Notes: a model not told the origin generated them from the letters alone. Positions 48,097-60,540 are shown, counted from the first letter of the stretch. The stretch: 64,000 nucleotides of DNA from Toxonevra muliebris (GCA_963691655.1 OY829328.1:87362400-87426399); one strand, 5' to 3'. Translations and numbers: made by a program.

Positions 48097-48807
48097 AGAG
48101 GTTTAATTTTGAAATGAGCTAAATCGGCTAAGTGGGCGTGATGTCTCCTATATAATCTTCAAAGGGCACTTTATATATTAAGAAAATATTCACACTAATC
48201 GAATCGAATTCAGCACCTTAGAAATAAGTGTTGCAAAAATTTTAATATCGGAGAACAACCACGCCTACCATCGATATATGTAAGTGGAATCTTCAAAGAG
48301 CAATATCGAAAAAAATATCTTTTAGAATTCGTAACTCCCCTGAAAGCTGCCAACAATAGACATTAACTCTACATAACTCCGAAAAGGTGAAATTGTCGAG
48401 GAGCGTGATTATTATTGAACATTGACAATTTTCACAGAAATTATTCCAAAAACTACATTTACAAGAAAATTTAATTTGAAAAAATGAAGCTGTCATTTAA
48501 CTTCAATCGTTTATAAGAACCTAAAAAATTCATATTCTACATCAATAACATTAATTTTTTTCTTATTTTTATTAACGGTAAACGTATAAAATATTCCTGA
48601 AAAATTCGAAGAAAAGCTCTGGATTGATTTAGATCATCATTCAAAAAATTACGACTTTGACTTTTCAGGGTTATATTTACTGAATTTCTAACCATACATA
48701 AATGAAAAATTGTGCAACTCCATAAATTACGATTTCAAATGTATCTAGCACATAAACTCGAAAAAACTGAATACCGATTCATGAGGAAATATTTGACCCA
48801 ATGTAGA

Positions 48808-48844
48808 AAGCTTGAGGTTTTTTTTTTTGGCTGTTGTACAGTGT
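48808..48844. repeat. terminal piece of the 8979-9467 repeat family
   Basis: In reverse complement it begins ACACTGTACAACAGCCAAAA, matching the outer end of the third copy at 9338-9467 with one difference. Similarity stops after about 40 bp. Confidence 0.55.
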
Positions 48845-49720
48845 CATTAATAAAAAAAGACTCTTCTTTATATAAAAATAAATAAATTTATGAAAAATTA
48901 AAAATTATTTTTTATATTATTTTTAATTCCAAAAAAAGAATTAAAAATAATACAAAATTATAACTGTATTTACAATTTCTTTAATGAGTTCAACGCGCAT
49001 AAGTACGTGTGAATGCAATTTTTAATAATCTTTTGCTTATTTTTACTTTCCCTAATTGTATTTATCTTCATTTTATATGAAGTACGAAACTTTTTGTTGG
49101 AAAAATAATTTTATTACCAAAAAAAAAAAAAAAAGCAGAGTTATGCAATATTCATAAGAGGACATTGTTGTACTCTTTTATTGTCAACATGAGTTATGAC
49201 TCAAGCGCTTTTCTATTATTTGCTGCTGTTGACGTTTGTTTTATTATCATTTGTATGGTGGCAGCAATAATAATATTCGAAGTAATGTTGTTGTTTTTTT
49301 TTTTCTATGCATGTGGCAACACTGTTACGGGTATCTACTGTGGCTGCTGTTTTTGCTGCACTCAAGTGTTGCTATTGTGCAACTGTTTTTTTTTTAAGCT
49401 AAATACATACAGGGAGAAAAATTTGTATATGTATGAGTGTAGGTGAGAGAGAGTAAAGGAACGAGCACACAAGAGAAGCTCCTAAATTTCCACCTACTAC
49501 TCATGTGCCTTTATTACGTAGATACTTTTTGTGGTGTGTTTTTTTTTGTTTGTTTTGGTGTGTGTCTGTCTTAAGTGTAGACATGATGTCTGACTAAATT
49601 GGAAGTTAAAAGTGTTTTTGCCTAGTTACAAAGTTGTTCATAAGTTAAGTACGAGTACGAGTGAGTGGGAATAAATTCATAGTTGAAGAAATTAAATAAT
49701 AGAAATATTTTGCTTACTCA

Positions 49721-49740
49721 CCTAAAACATATGGTAGAAT
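49721..49740 (-). promoter_or_regulatory. weak candidate recursive splice site
   Basis: Minus strand: CCATATGTTTTAG joined directly to GTGAGTAAG, an excellent donor, but the pyrimidine tract is poor. The acceptor ends at 49722. Confidence 0.18.
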
Positions 49741-51315
49741 ATTAAAAATATATTGGTATTTATTGACCTCAAATCAAAATAATTTCGAAGGAAAGGAAAA
49801 TGAGATGGTGAGAGTAACTTATATGGAAGAGCAGAAAAATGAGAGCTAGCAACAGGCAATGAGAGCAACTTGTTTAGAGTTCTCAAAATTCAAGTTGAAT
49901 TGACTAATTTTCATTTGAGTTAATAAGACCTTAATTGCATTTTTCATTTCCTCAGACAGAGTAATGAGATTGATGAGTACATAACTTGATTGAACAATTA
50001 CATTTTTGTGTGAATTAAAATCATATGAACAGCGATTCAATCTCACTTTCTCTGGGTACAAATTTTGGAGCACGGGTCGTAAGGTTTGCAGATCAAAGTA
50101 CAGTTTTTGAAATCATTTCAAAACAACTTCATTGCATAGCAATAAGCAAGTCAAGCTACCTAAACAAGTTTAAACAAATATTTACAGAATTTTCCACAAT
50201 TTATCACAGACACGTAAAAAAGTTGCTGACTCTTTATTAATGCATATTTACTTAAACTTTTTGAAATCAAATAAGTTATTTTCATATGTGTGAAATCATT
50301 TTTCAAATCTTATTTTGTGAACAAAACAGCAATTTTTAATGAAATAAAAGATTAAGTCATAAAAAAATCAAAAAAATAAATAAAAATAAATAAACAAAGA
50401 AAAAAGCTAAAATGACCAGCATTTTTATTTTTTACAGTATTTTGTTACAGAAATGACACTAACAAAAAAAAAAAACCCCTGACAACAATATGCTCCATAT
50501 TTGACAATGATAAATAAAGTAAAAGGAACAAGTAGAAAATATAAATAAACACTAAAGAACACAAATAAAATTCAAGCAGAGCCGTCAGAGACTCAGCCAC
50601 TGGCATTCGAATTTATATTAAAAAATTTATAAAACTACAAAAGAATTCAGCAGTTACTATAAAGTATACTCGATATACACAATTCATAGTTGTTATAGTA
50701 GCAGCCTCTTTTTTTATATGTATGTGTAACAGCAAATACTACAGTCTGGATGCCTGCCTGGATGGATGACCTTCTAGATTTATGAGTTTTGTTGTTGCTA
50801 GCTAGTGGAACAAAAAAATAAAGCCAAAACAAAAATAAGAAAGCGTGATTTCTTTTTGCTTTTGGCTGAAATATGTTTGGCAACATAAGCTCAAAGTCAT
50901 TAACAACCCAAAAAACAACAACAACTTAGCAACAGAGCACTAAACCAAAACTAAAAAACGCTGAGTTGCAATTTTGGCGCAGAGCGCTAAGAATGTTATG
51001 GGGTAGTAACCATGTGATGTTTATAAATTGCATACTGTTTATGTTTTCTTTTTTTTTTTCTTACTTCATTTGATAATGACTTTAGAAATATAAACGTGAA
51101 TAACTTCTCTAGCAAGTTCAATTGAAACGAAAAACTTGCGAACTAAAAACTAAATTAAGTAGGCGTTAACATTTTAGACCAAAGATAAATTGCATGCAAA
51201 ATGCAACGCTGCAGTAGTTGAAGCAAAAAGAGTGTGATATTAACAAACGCTCTTCGTTGAAGGGTATAGGCGATGAAAGGGTACAGGCTCGTTTCAAAAA
51301 GTTGATACTTGTTAG

Positions 51316-51362
51316 CACTAGCGGACTCAAGGGGCGGGTGAGGGGTGGGAGGAAGGGGAGTT
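51316..51362 (+). mobile_element. solo hAT-type end
   Basis: CACTAGCGGACTCAAGGGGC followed by G-rich sequence resembles the left ends at 24247 and 3925. No right end or duplication was found. Confidence 0.4.
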
Positions 51363-51520
51363 ACTGTTCAGAATTTCGCAATATAAGTAAAACTAAAAAG
51401 AGGAGCTAAATATAACAGAGAAAAAAATTGTAAGAGTATTATATGGTGTGAGAAACTTGATTTATTCTCTGAGCGTGTGCTTGACTTGCTCTCTCCTAGT
51501 AAACTTTAAGCTGCCTTAAG

Positions 51521-52311
51521 GTTCGATTAGGCAAAACATAACGTAGCGTAACATAAAAATCTATTGCATATAGAACTCGGCAATCACTTATGCGACAGGT
51601 CGTTGCCATTGTTGGCTCGACGGTCCTAGTTGAACCTTGGCCTCCCACAATTTTTGCCTCCAGACGTCGCGATCTTTTGCAATCGTCTTCTAGTTTTTGA
51701 AACCGTCATCGTCTATAGTTTCTTTCCGTCTTTTTTTGGGCGTCCTCGTTTTTTGATAATTGTGAATATATTGCTGTATATTCGTTTCGCTTTTTCGTTT
51801 TCACTCATTCGGTAGTAAGTGGCCAGCACACTTTAACCGTTGTAATTTGATGAAGTCGGTAATCTTAATGTCGTTTAGTTCATGCCAGCATTCTTCATTG
51901 TATCGCTTTCTATATGTTCCGTCATCTTCTCTGATGGCGCCCAGTATTCTTCGCAGCACCTTTCTTTTGAAAACTCCGAGTCTGTCTTCGTCTTTTTTTC
52001 GCATCTCCCACGTTTCGGCAGCATAGGCAATAGCAGGGCTTATAATAGTTTTGTATAGTTTTAATTTTGTATTTTTTATTTTTTGTCAAGTATAATGAGC
52101 CCAGCGTCTTGTAAAGAGAAAAATAGGCCCGGTTCCGCGTCTGCATTCTCTCGCTGACTTCTCGTTCGCTGGTTGCTTCGATAGTTACCGTTGATCCTAA
52201 GTATTTGAAGGATGATACGTTTTCAATACACAAACGCCAAATTAGTTCTCTGGCGGCGAGTTGACAACGTTACAAGACTCTATGTTACGTTTGCCTAACC
52301 AAGCTTTTAGT
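51521..52311. repeat. imperfect inverted ends around a non-LTR tail
   Basis: The left side has GATTAGGCAAAACATAACGT (from about 51526). The right side in reverse complement has GGTTAGGCAAACGTAACATA (from about 52301). The shared core is GRTTAGGCAAA followed by TAACGTA/GTAACATA words. The enclosed DNA is the reverse-transcriptase relic. This may be a DNA element that acquired a retrotransposon tail, or two unrelated insertions. Confidence 0.35.
51588..52240 (-). pseudogene. non-LTR retrotransposon ORF2 C-terminal region
   Basis: Minus strand from about 52233: ENVSSFKYLGSTVTIEATSE, then ERMQTRNRAYFSLYKTLGSL. After a frameshift in an A-rich patch near 52060-52090: SPAIAYAAETWEMRKKDEDR, LGVFKRKVLRRILGAI, RKRYNEE, and LQRLKCAGHLL. 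After a further frame change: KRGRPKKRRKE, then KTIAKDRDVWRQKLWEAKVQ, ending at a TAA at 51588-51590. This order (FKYLGS - YGSETW-like - L.VFERK.LR.I - RL.W.GH - RGRP..RW - A.DR..WR) is the standard post-polymerase tail of RTE/Jockey-like insect elements. The polymerase core is absent; stops and two frameshifts show it is inactive. Confidence 0.85.
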
Positions 52312-55300
52312 TTGTAAGAGAACAAGCTTATACTGACTGCCATCAAAAATATTTGCCCTCTCCCCGTCTCTCTTTTCGCTCTCTCTTACTTAACAATCTC
52401 TGATTTTATTTATATTGAAGTATTTTTAGTCAATTTCCAACTACTTTTAATTACAGTAATTACAATTGGATGATTTTGAAAATGTACTCATCACATTCAC
52501 TGTCTAAACATTTCCCAATCAGTTTCACAGTACATATATATTTTCCTACTAACAAATTGCTATTCATTTTCATTTCAAGTGTCACATTTAAACACGCTTC
52601 AATGCATAATTGCACTTTATCTATCGCTTTCACTTCCATTCAGACACAAACTCAGACATACTGACTATATGCATGCCCATATAAAATTAATTCAATCGTA
52701 AAATTATTTCATTTAGTTGAAAATTAATTCAATTGTCAAAATTTTGAAGATGATTTTACATAATTATAACAATAATAATAATTCCCATAGATGAGTATAT
52801 AATAATTATGGCATAAATTTGCCATTAATTAATTTATTCATTCATTCCGTTGCATATTGCAATTGGTGCCCGCTGATAGTTCACCATTTAACCAGCTCAG
52901 CTTCATCTACAGTGAAATGCAAATGAAAACGCATTCATGCTAAATCGGTTTGCTGTTTTTCTTGTTTAAAATGCTAATGAAAAGCTTTCATAAACAATAC
53001 AATTTAACAATAAAAGTTAATTTGATTGAAATTATAAACATTTTCGTTTGGGTGAGCGTCAAGAAGTTTGAGAGAGTAATTTGAGAGATTTGTGAGAGTA
53101 ATTTGAGTTGTGCTCTCAGCAAAACAAATTGATCAATCAAAGTAAAGTAAAACATTAGTGCATATATAGATTTTCTAGATATTTGAGGAAGTTTCAGCGT
53201 CCTTAGAATTTCTGTGAAAATGAAAACTAGTAGTAGTTCTTCATATAACTTAAGTTGAATTTCAAAATTGAAAAAAAAGAAGAAAAATAATAAAACGAAA
53301 ATCATACGACAACAACAATCAACAAAATATCAACAATACTCGTTTGTATATGCTTCAAAATTTCCATTGTAATATTTTTAAAAATTTGAAGAAGCAGATA
53401 AGAAAAGCCGAAAGTGTTTCTTGCTGCACAGATACTTGAAACAGCTACAACAACAGCTCATAATTCAATCATAAATAACCTCAAACTACTTTACATTTTT
53501 TCTTGTACCTCGAAAAGTAAAAGAAAAAAAAAACCAATAAATAAATTTTGGTATTAATAACACGAAATTAAACATAAATTTTTCCACGAAATTGAAATTT
53601 TGCTATTATTCACTTTTTTTTTTTGATTTTTTGTCAACGACATTGGTCAGCGTTGCCAGCAACATTACCGATTTTTATCATTAGCATTAAAGTTTTTGTG
53701 TTGTCTGTTTTAAGGTATTTAAATATGCAAAATGCACAACGAAGTAGATAGCGAAGCTGAAGCAGAAGAAGGAAACCAAAACACAAAAGTGAAAAAGAAA
53801 TAGAAAAAAAACCAAAAATTAAAATTCCGGAAATTATGTCGCGTCTTGGTACAATTTATTAAGCCACATCAAGAGCATTTCAACATTTTTAATTTAAAAA
53901 GCTCTTGCTACTCATTCTGTCTCTCTGTCCTCCGCACTTCCTTTATCTCTCTATCTCTCATTCTTGCTCAGTGTCCACTCTATAGCTTGAAGGTGCCCAC
54001 AAAGCTCATACCGATAAGGCTGACAAAACAATTTTCAATTGACACTTGATGAAATGGTGGCGTTGAATGTTTTTTCTTCTTTGTTTGTTGCTTTCCATCG
54101 AGTCTTTTTATGCTCTGTGGTCGTCGTGAGCATGAGGCATCGACTGTGTACGGCGAGCTTAGTTTGTTAATGGAATTTAATTAGATTGTAATTTTTTTTC
54201 ATTTTTTTTTTCAGAATCAGGAAGAATAGTAGAAACCGGAGGCAACGGTACAGCGGAGTGAGAGAGAAACAGAATTGTAAGTGTGCTCGACTAACATAAA
54301 TAAAGTGATATATTTTTTCTTGTTTGTGTGTAGTGCTGAAAGAAATTTTATAAGTGCATACATAATTTTGTGTAACTTAGATTAAAGTTTTGAATTTATG
54401 AAAAAATATTAATTTTTATGAGAATGTTGGAATATAATTGGTTTCAAAGGATTTACGCTCTTTTAATGGAAACTGATTGTGATTGGTCGATTGAAAAAGC
54501 AAATGTGCACTGTATAGACTTCACTCTCACTCAATTGAAATCAATGACTGTGATTGGTCAATTAAAAGCACGCAATGATATATTTTCTCTCAATACATGA
54601 TTATATGTAAATATGAAGTTAATTATGAGCAGAACGAAAAACTTCTTAACTGCATTGTAAAGATTACAATTTGAAAGTTTTGCAGTAATGAAAATACTTG
54701 AAGTTCTTTCATGCCCTCTTTGAAAATCACACAAAAATCTAGAAACATTGCCGCAGATGCATAAATAATGCCGTAGAAATCTTGAAGTATTTGATATGAG
54801 AATATAAGCCCTCAATATAGCTTTTAAACCGGAAGGAATTCATCCAAACTAGGCCCAAGTGGGATAACAGCTTTTTAGAAAATATAGTATTTTTCGATTG
54901 AACTTTATGAGTTTTAGTTTCATCTTCCTGTGCCTGGTAGCCATCAAAGCACTTTGTGCAATAAGTAACGAAGAAAAAGTGTACCAAATGAGAATACCTC
55001 TAAACACTATTGAAGCAACAGAAGGGGGAATGTAGTGGTTTCAGGATAAATTTAGATTTGTGCATAGTTGTTTGGGTAATTGAAAGAAATTGAAAGAAAT
55101 ATGAAACACAAATTGTGATGAAATCAAAATCATTCATTCCAAATACACAAAATTCTCATTGCATGCTCCGAACTTTCGAAAACAAAGTATCAAAAACTTT
55201 CTTTCAAATTGATTAATTAAACTAATGCTTTTGGCAATTTTCATAGAAACAATTTAAAACAATTTTTGTCACAGATAATAAGAGAAAATCAATTTCAAGG

Positions 55301-57420
55301 CTTAATTAAATTATGGTTAAAAATTTCAAAAAATATGCAAAATCTTATTTAAGCGTTTAACAAAAATTTATTAATAAAGCAAACAACAATTAATCATAAT
55401 CACAGCATAAATAAAAATTTGTCTAGAAAATAAGAACGAAATCTTGAAGAATTTCAACTGCTAAACTTTCTGAAGATACAATACCAATAATGCCGTTTTT
55501 TCGTAATAGTCAGTAAATAAAAATCTAAAGGCTACCGTTTTCCAACTTATCTCAAAATAGAAACAGCTAAGCATTACATCATACATGCATACATACGTGC
55601 GTATGAATTTGAAAAAAAAAACTCAAAAACTTCTCACTATCATCTCTCTTCATGTGTGTTTTCTTTCGATTTCTAATCAAACAAAACAAGTTCAATGGCC
55701 ATAAGCTCAAGACAAAACACAACACGAGTATAAACAGAAAAATAAATTGTAATATTATACGCCGGACGAACCTAAATGATAATATGACTGACGATTGAGA
55801 GAAGGTCAAAACCTGTTTAATGGTAAATGAAAGAAAATATTGAGGGGAAAATAACAATCAAACAAACAAACAGCTATCAATGTGTCAATATATGCCATCA
55901 TTCTAACCTATCAAATACGGCTACTACTAACAAGAATAACAAATAAAATTAGAAGGCAAAAAAAAGAAAAAAGGCAATAAAAAACGTAACTGTAATCAAA
56001 TAGAAACTACATATAAAGAGGAAAGTACCAAGAAAAAATAAAATTCGAACTAATATAATAATTTTTATTACATTGACTATAAAAAAAAAAAAACCTAAAA
56101 AAGAATAGCCATGAAGAATCAATGTGAAATGTTGCAAAGTTATTTGATTTTAGCTTGGAAATATGTTACATCATTTTGCAGTAGTAGCAGAAATAATGCG
56201 ATCTTTGAACTCATATGAACTTTTGAAATATTTTACGAAGCTACTATTAGTTTTTGCCAAAACTCACTCACTACTAATTGAAAAAGAATGTAAATAAAAA
56301 GTTGAGTTCATTTTTGGAATTTCTTATGCGCATTTAATGAAACTTTTCGATAGCAACTATGCACATAATTTAGCATCAATTTAGTGTAACAGAATTTTGA
56401 TTAATGATGAAAATTAATTTTACAGCGAGCGTAGATACTTGGAAAAACTTAAGTTCAGTTGAAAATTATGTTTATGTAGTTCTTTTGAAAGAAGAACTCT
56501 CAAATTTCAATAACTTTGGCAATAGAAAATGCAAGGATAAAATGAGTCCAAGCTACAACTTTTAAGATTCACTTGGAATTTTAAGGAAATATTTTTCCAT
56601 TGCGGCCTTAAATTGCAGATAATGAGAGTTTATAATAATGAGAGATAATGTTGTTGTTTTTATTTAAAAAGTTTATCTTCAAACTTAATGCAATAATTAC
56701 AATAAATTGAATTTTTTCTTCTCAAAACATTTATTCCAAATATTTTGAGTTCTATTCAAAATTTGTAACTGTATATTTATGTTGCTCTTTTATTGCTGTT
56801 TTTTGATATTTGTTGTTGATATGTGAAATCCATTAACCTAAGAAAATATTCGAAAAATGTAAAAATAAATACAAAACTTCAACTTGATTTTAGTTGTCAA
56901 ATAAATAAACAACATTTGCATCCCAGTTGCACAAACAGTGAGTACTCCTCAAACGATTAATGATTTCATTACACCAAAAGCGCGCAACTCCAATACAGTA
57001 ACAAAATTTTTGAGTTTCACTAACACAATTTCATAATTTTATATGGTCTATTTTGAGAAATAATGATAAACAAAGACAGCCTGATTGAGTAGTTCAAATT
57101 TGTATATCTTGCTCTCTCTTGCCAAGTTAACTCTTTAGGTATAGGTAGGGTAAAAACTGCCCCGCATATTTTTTTATGCATAGTGTGATATAATTTAACC
57201 CACCTCGAAAAGTTGAAATTACTTATAGTCACACAGTTTAATATTTTATTTACAGTTTCTCATTCTGCTGGTTATGATATACTAAACCAAAAAATTTCTG
57301 TGCAACTGGTGTTTTTACTTTCTTTAAAATCGTGTGCATCAAAGAGTTAAAAATCAGTAACTAGTACTAGAATCATTCCAAGAAAGAGTAAAAGAAACAA
57401 AATTAAATGACAATAAATTT
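52312..57420. other. long gene-free stretch
   Basis: AT-rich DNA with no recognised protein. The open frame at 52988-53305 (105 codons, minus) is Phe/Leu-rich with no domain. A possible short exon is listed at 54215. Confidence 0.45.
54215..54276 (+). other. possible 62-nt exon
   Basis: A strong acceptor (T-runs from 54191 ending TTTCAG at 54214) is followed 62 nt later by GTAAGTGTG, a good donor. The enclosed sequence is less AT-rich than its surroundings. One of three frames is open throughout (IRKNSRNRRQRYSGVREKQN), without family match; it may equally be untranslated. Opposite in strand to the recursive-site candidates. Confidence 0.3.
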
Positions 57421-57660
57421 GCTTGTGTGGCTCAGTTGGTAAGCGCGTCGTATAATATTCGCGATGCGAATTGGAAAAAGGCAACTCAAAAAAATAATAA
57501 AATTATAAAACGATAATTGTAAATAATAAAAATAAAAAATAATGAACAAAAATGATTATAACATTATAATTAAAAAAAAATAAAAAAAAAATTTTGTGTG
57601 ATTTGAACCTAGGCACACACAAGTGCTTACTGGTAGTTTAGACAACTAGTCATGGTGTCA
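57421..57660. mobile_element. two tRNA-like SINE heads facing each other
   Basis: The plus-strand head (57425-57470) has TGGCTCAGTTGGTAAGCGCG, a perfect box A, but no box B follows. The minus-strand head (57596-57656) has GACTAGTTGTCTAAACTACC in the box A position and CTAGGTTCAAATC as box B. About 120 bp of A-rich sequence lies between. Neither folds as an intact tRNA by eye, so I call SINE fragments rather than a tRNA gene. Confidence 0.6.
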
Positions 57661-59526
57661 TGAATTTTGTAAGGAACTATTTCGGAGTTTTGTTTTTCTA
57701 TGAGATGCAAGTGAGCTCATGCTCGTAATCGTGTCCTCCTTTAGTACTTCTTTTGGAGGCTAAAACGAGTACTCCATACTCTAGGACATGCAATGTTAAA
57801 AAGGAGTACAAATGCAAGAACTCTGTAGCAATAGGGAGTAATCGACTGCTCGCTTTGGAGCGCTAAATTATTACTCCTACGATCATCCAAAGTTCAACTG
57901 GGATGTAACTATACACACATACAGACGTGTATATTCCACAGAAATACATATGTATATGTAAAAATGTGTGTATTTGATATACTTAGAAACTCATTTGAAT
58001 GTACAGCGAGTAGCGCTACATTCATTCCACTGAAAAAAAATTCAATTTAGCAGGTGCTCATTGATGGTGGATGGTATGGAATCATCAGGGGTCTATAGAA
58101 TTACTTGGGTAGGCTCAGCGCTTTTACTCTTTTAAGAAGCCTTCAACGTTAACATGTTGTCTGAGATATATAAATCAGGAAGAGAGAATTTGAATACCCC
58201 CTTTTTCCTCCCGACCCCTCCTTGAACCCACTTGTTGCGAGGCATAATGTTAAATTAGTTAGTGATCCAAGTCAGGCATACAGCAATATCCTCTCTCTAT
58301 GCATATTTTCTAAAGCCTTTACAATGATTTCAAATTTGTTGGGGAAAATATCAGAGAAAAAGATTTTTCTGATCATAGAGTCTGATCTGAAAAGGTTAAG
58401 CTACCGTTTATAGAGTGCTTTAGCAACAAGCTTCAGCATCACTTAGCTTACATACAAGAAACTCGCACTCGTACTTGCTGTGCGAGCTTATGAAATTTAC
58501 CTACAGGCAACAAAAATGAGCACAGCTGAAGTAAAATAATAAAAAGCAAAAAATAAAAAATGAAAAAAAAATAAAAAAAATCAAGTGAAGACGCAAAAAA
58601 TGAATGCGCACATACAGACGCAGTAACATATACATACATAAGTACATAAATACACATGAGTACATGATGAACAAGTATGTACATGGATGGAGCAGCAGCA
58701 ACAGCAGCAGCAAGCAACATCTTGCAGCTAGTAGCAGCTATTCAAGTGATGATGATGTGATGTGACAAAACTTTTGCCAGGGCATCAATCAAAAATGACA
58801 ACAACAACAACCAGAGCTCCTCAACTAATATAAGCTAAATAAATATGTAATATGCTAGTGACAAGTAAAAGCAAAAAAGAGCACGATGTTAAAATTAGAG
58901 AAAAATATTTTTATAGGTAGAATAAATATATGGAATAAATAATTTCCAAAAATCTTAAGCTGACAAACTGACGTTGAGTCGGAACTTGGAAAACAGACTC
59001 GCTCACGTTTTAAGATAAATTACAACAATAATAGTAATAGCAACAACAACAATAACCACATATATATTTATTGTAGTATAAATTACTTAAAATTATAATT
59101 TATTGCCAAGGTTATAAGTTTTATGCACACATTTGCTGTTGTTGTTTTTTGCAAAGTTGGAAATTTAAGGTACACACCAACCACCGCACGCACATTTTAG
59201 TCACATACAGTCAAGGCGAAATACTACTATGCCACATTGGCAGTAGATACAACGCAAACTAAATGAGGCTATCAAAATATATTCAAAACTTTTTTGGGTT
59301 TTTTGGATTTGAGCTCTTATTTTAATGGACGGTAACATTATTTTAAGAGGCTTTGCGATTTTTGTTTGTTTTTTGTTTTGCATTTGAAATTTGGATTATT
59401 TAAGGGGCGAAAACGAAAACGAAATCATCTCCCAACTAAGCTGTAAACTATAGAAAGAGAAAGAGGGAGAAAGTGATAAAAGTTCAATTCAAAAAATGAA
59501 ATAAAATCAATTGTGGGTTGTTAGAC
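57661..59526. other. gene-free stretch
   Basis: A short perfect palindrome GTAGCGCTAC lies within an 8-bp inverted repeat at about 57995-58025 (TGAATGTA...TACATTCA). An imperfect GTACTCC/GGAGTAC set lies at 57735-57870. (AGC)n and (CATA)n tracts are at 58620-58720. No coding exon. Confidence 0.45.
58691..58714. repeat. (AGC)n microsatellite
   Basis: About eight AGC/AAC units. Confidence 0.75.
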
Positions 59527-59965
59527 TTAGAGGAGGAATAGAGGGGCTGAGAAAGAGAGGGTGTGAGAAAGAAGGAAAAGAAAAAGAGGCAGAAAGACAG
59601 GGGTAGAGAAATAAGGGGAAGAGAAAGACAGGGGTTGAGAAATGAGGGGGGATAAAGAGAGAAGGAGAGAAAGGGGGCAGAGAGAAAGAGGTGGGGAAAG
59701 GGGAAAAAGGAGAGGCAGGGAAGCGGAGAGAAAGAGAGAAGTGTGAGAGAGTAAAAGAGCTATGAAGAGAGAAAGAGAGGTGGGAGAGAGGAGGTAGGGA
59801 GAGAAAAAGAGAGGTGTATAGAGAGAAAAAGAGAAGTGGAGATAGAGGGGTAGAGAGAGAGATAAAGAGAGATGGACAGAGAGAAAAGGAAAGGTGGAGA
59901 GATAGGGATAGAGAGGAGGAAGAGTGAGAGAGCAGAGTAAGGGGCGGGAAACCGAAAAAGGGGTA
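59527..59965. repeat. polypurine tract of about 440 bp
   Basis: The plus strand is almost pure G and A, with words such as GAGAGAAAGAGAGGTG and GAGAAAAAGAGAGGTG recurring every 25-30 bp. Three overlapping minus-strand open frames (up to 155 codons of Ser, Leu, Pro, Phe) are translations of this tract and not genes. Confidence 0.9.
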
Positions 59966-60477
59966 ACACAACACAAAACAATAATAGAATCAGATTATGG
60001 AAGTAGCTTGGTTTGTTCTCCTAAAAAAACAAACTGATCAAGTAGAGCTTGCTATTTTTGAGAAAGTATCATAGTCTTATATTGCCGTCTGAAATTACCT
60101 ATAATTTTCAAAGAGTTTCCTTCAGTTCTCTCTTCTATATATTTTAGTTTTTTTCGAAAGAGTTTTCAGCGAATTATTAAAAAGAATTTACTCACTTTAA
60201 AGGCTGAACTCCATACCATGCTTTTACACGTTCTGCGGTTTCAATCGCCATGACTCGCAAAACGCATTGAAAATTGAACAACTTTAAACACTTTGTATAG
60301 AATTTGGGCTTAAGATCGAAACTTAATCGGAAATATAAAAAAATTCTATTGATTCTGAGCGTAAACTCAGATTAATTCATATGGATACAGGCCAATTGAT
60401 TAATGGACCAATTGATCATACGTTTTCAAATGAGAAATAATTTTTATATTATGGTTTAATAAGCAATTATTATTTAC

Positions 60478-60540
60478 CTATACTTTTAAAATATAACATT
60501 TTGCTGGTGCTCACCTGCAATAAAAAGGAAAAGAAAATTA
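60478..60540 (-). promoter_or_regulatory. candidate recursive splice site with downstream donor
   Basis: Minus strand: a pyrimidine-rich tract (TTTTCTTTTCCTTTTTATTG), then CAG directly joined to GTGAGCACC. The acceptor ends at 60515, the donor starts at 60514. A second donor-like GTAAAT begins at 60477, 37 nt downstream. Confidence 0.38.

Larger units (their letters stand above)
48097..51315. other. gene-free stretch
   Basis: No exon recognised. It holds poly-A/T runs, a GAGAGTAAC-type dispersed repeat at 49800-49910, and a TTTGTT/GTGTG patch at 49530-49565. Open frames of 63-93 codons have no signature. Confidence 0.45.

Noticed and set aside
52917..52924. POU octamer ATGCAAAT
   Set aside because: An AT-rich 8-mer expected several times by chance in 64 kb; another is at 29110.
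57421..57480. Genuine tRNA gene on the plus strand
   Set aside because: Box A is perfect, but no box B or acceptor-stem partner follows within tRNA length.
59507..59981. Three overlapping minus-strand open frames up to 155 codons
   Set aside because: They are Ser/Leu/Pro/Phe translations of a polypurine repeat in two or more frames at once.
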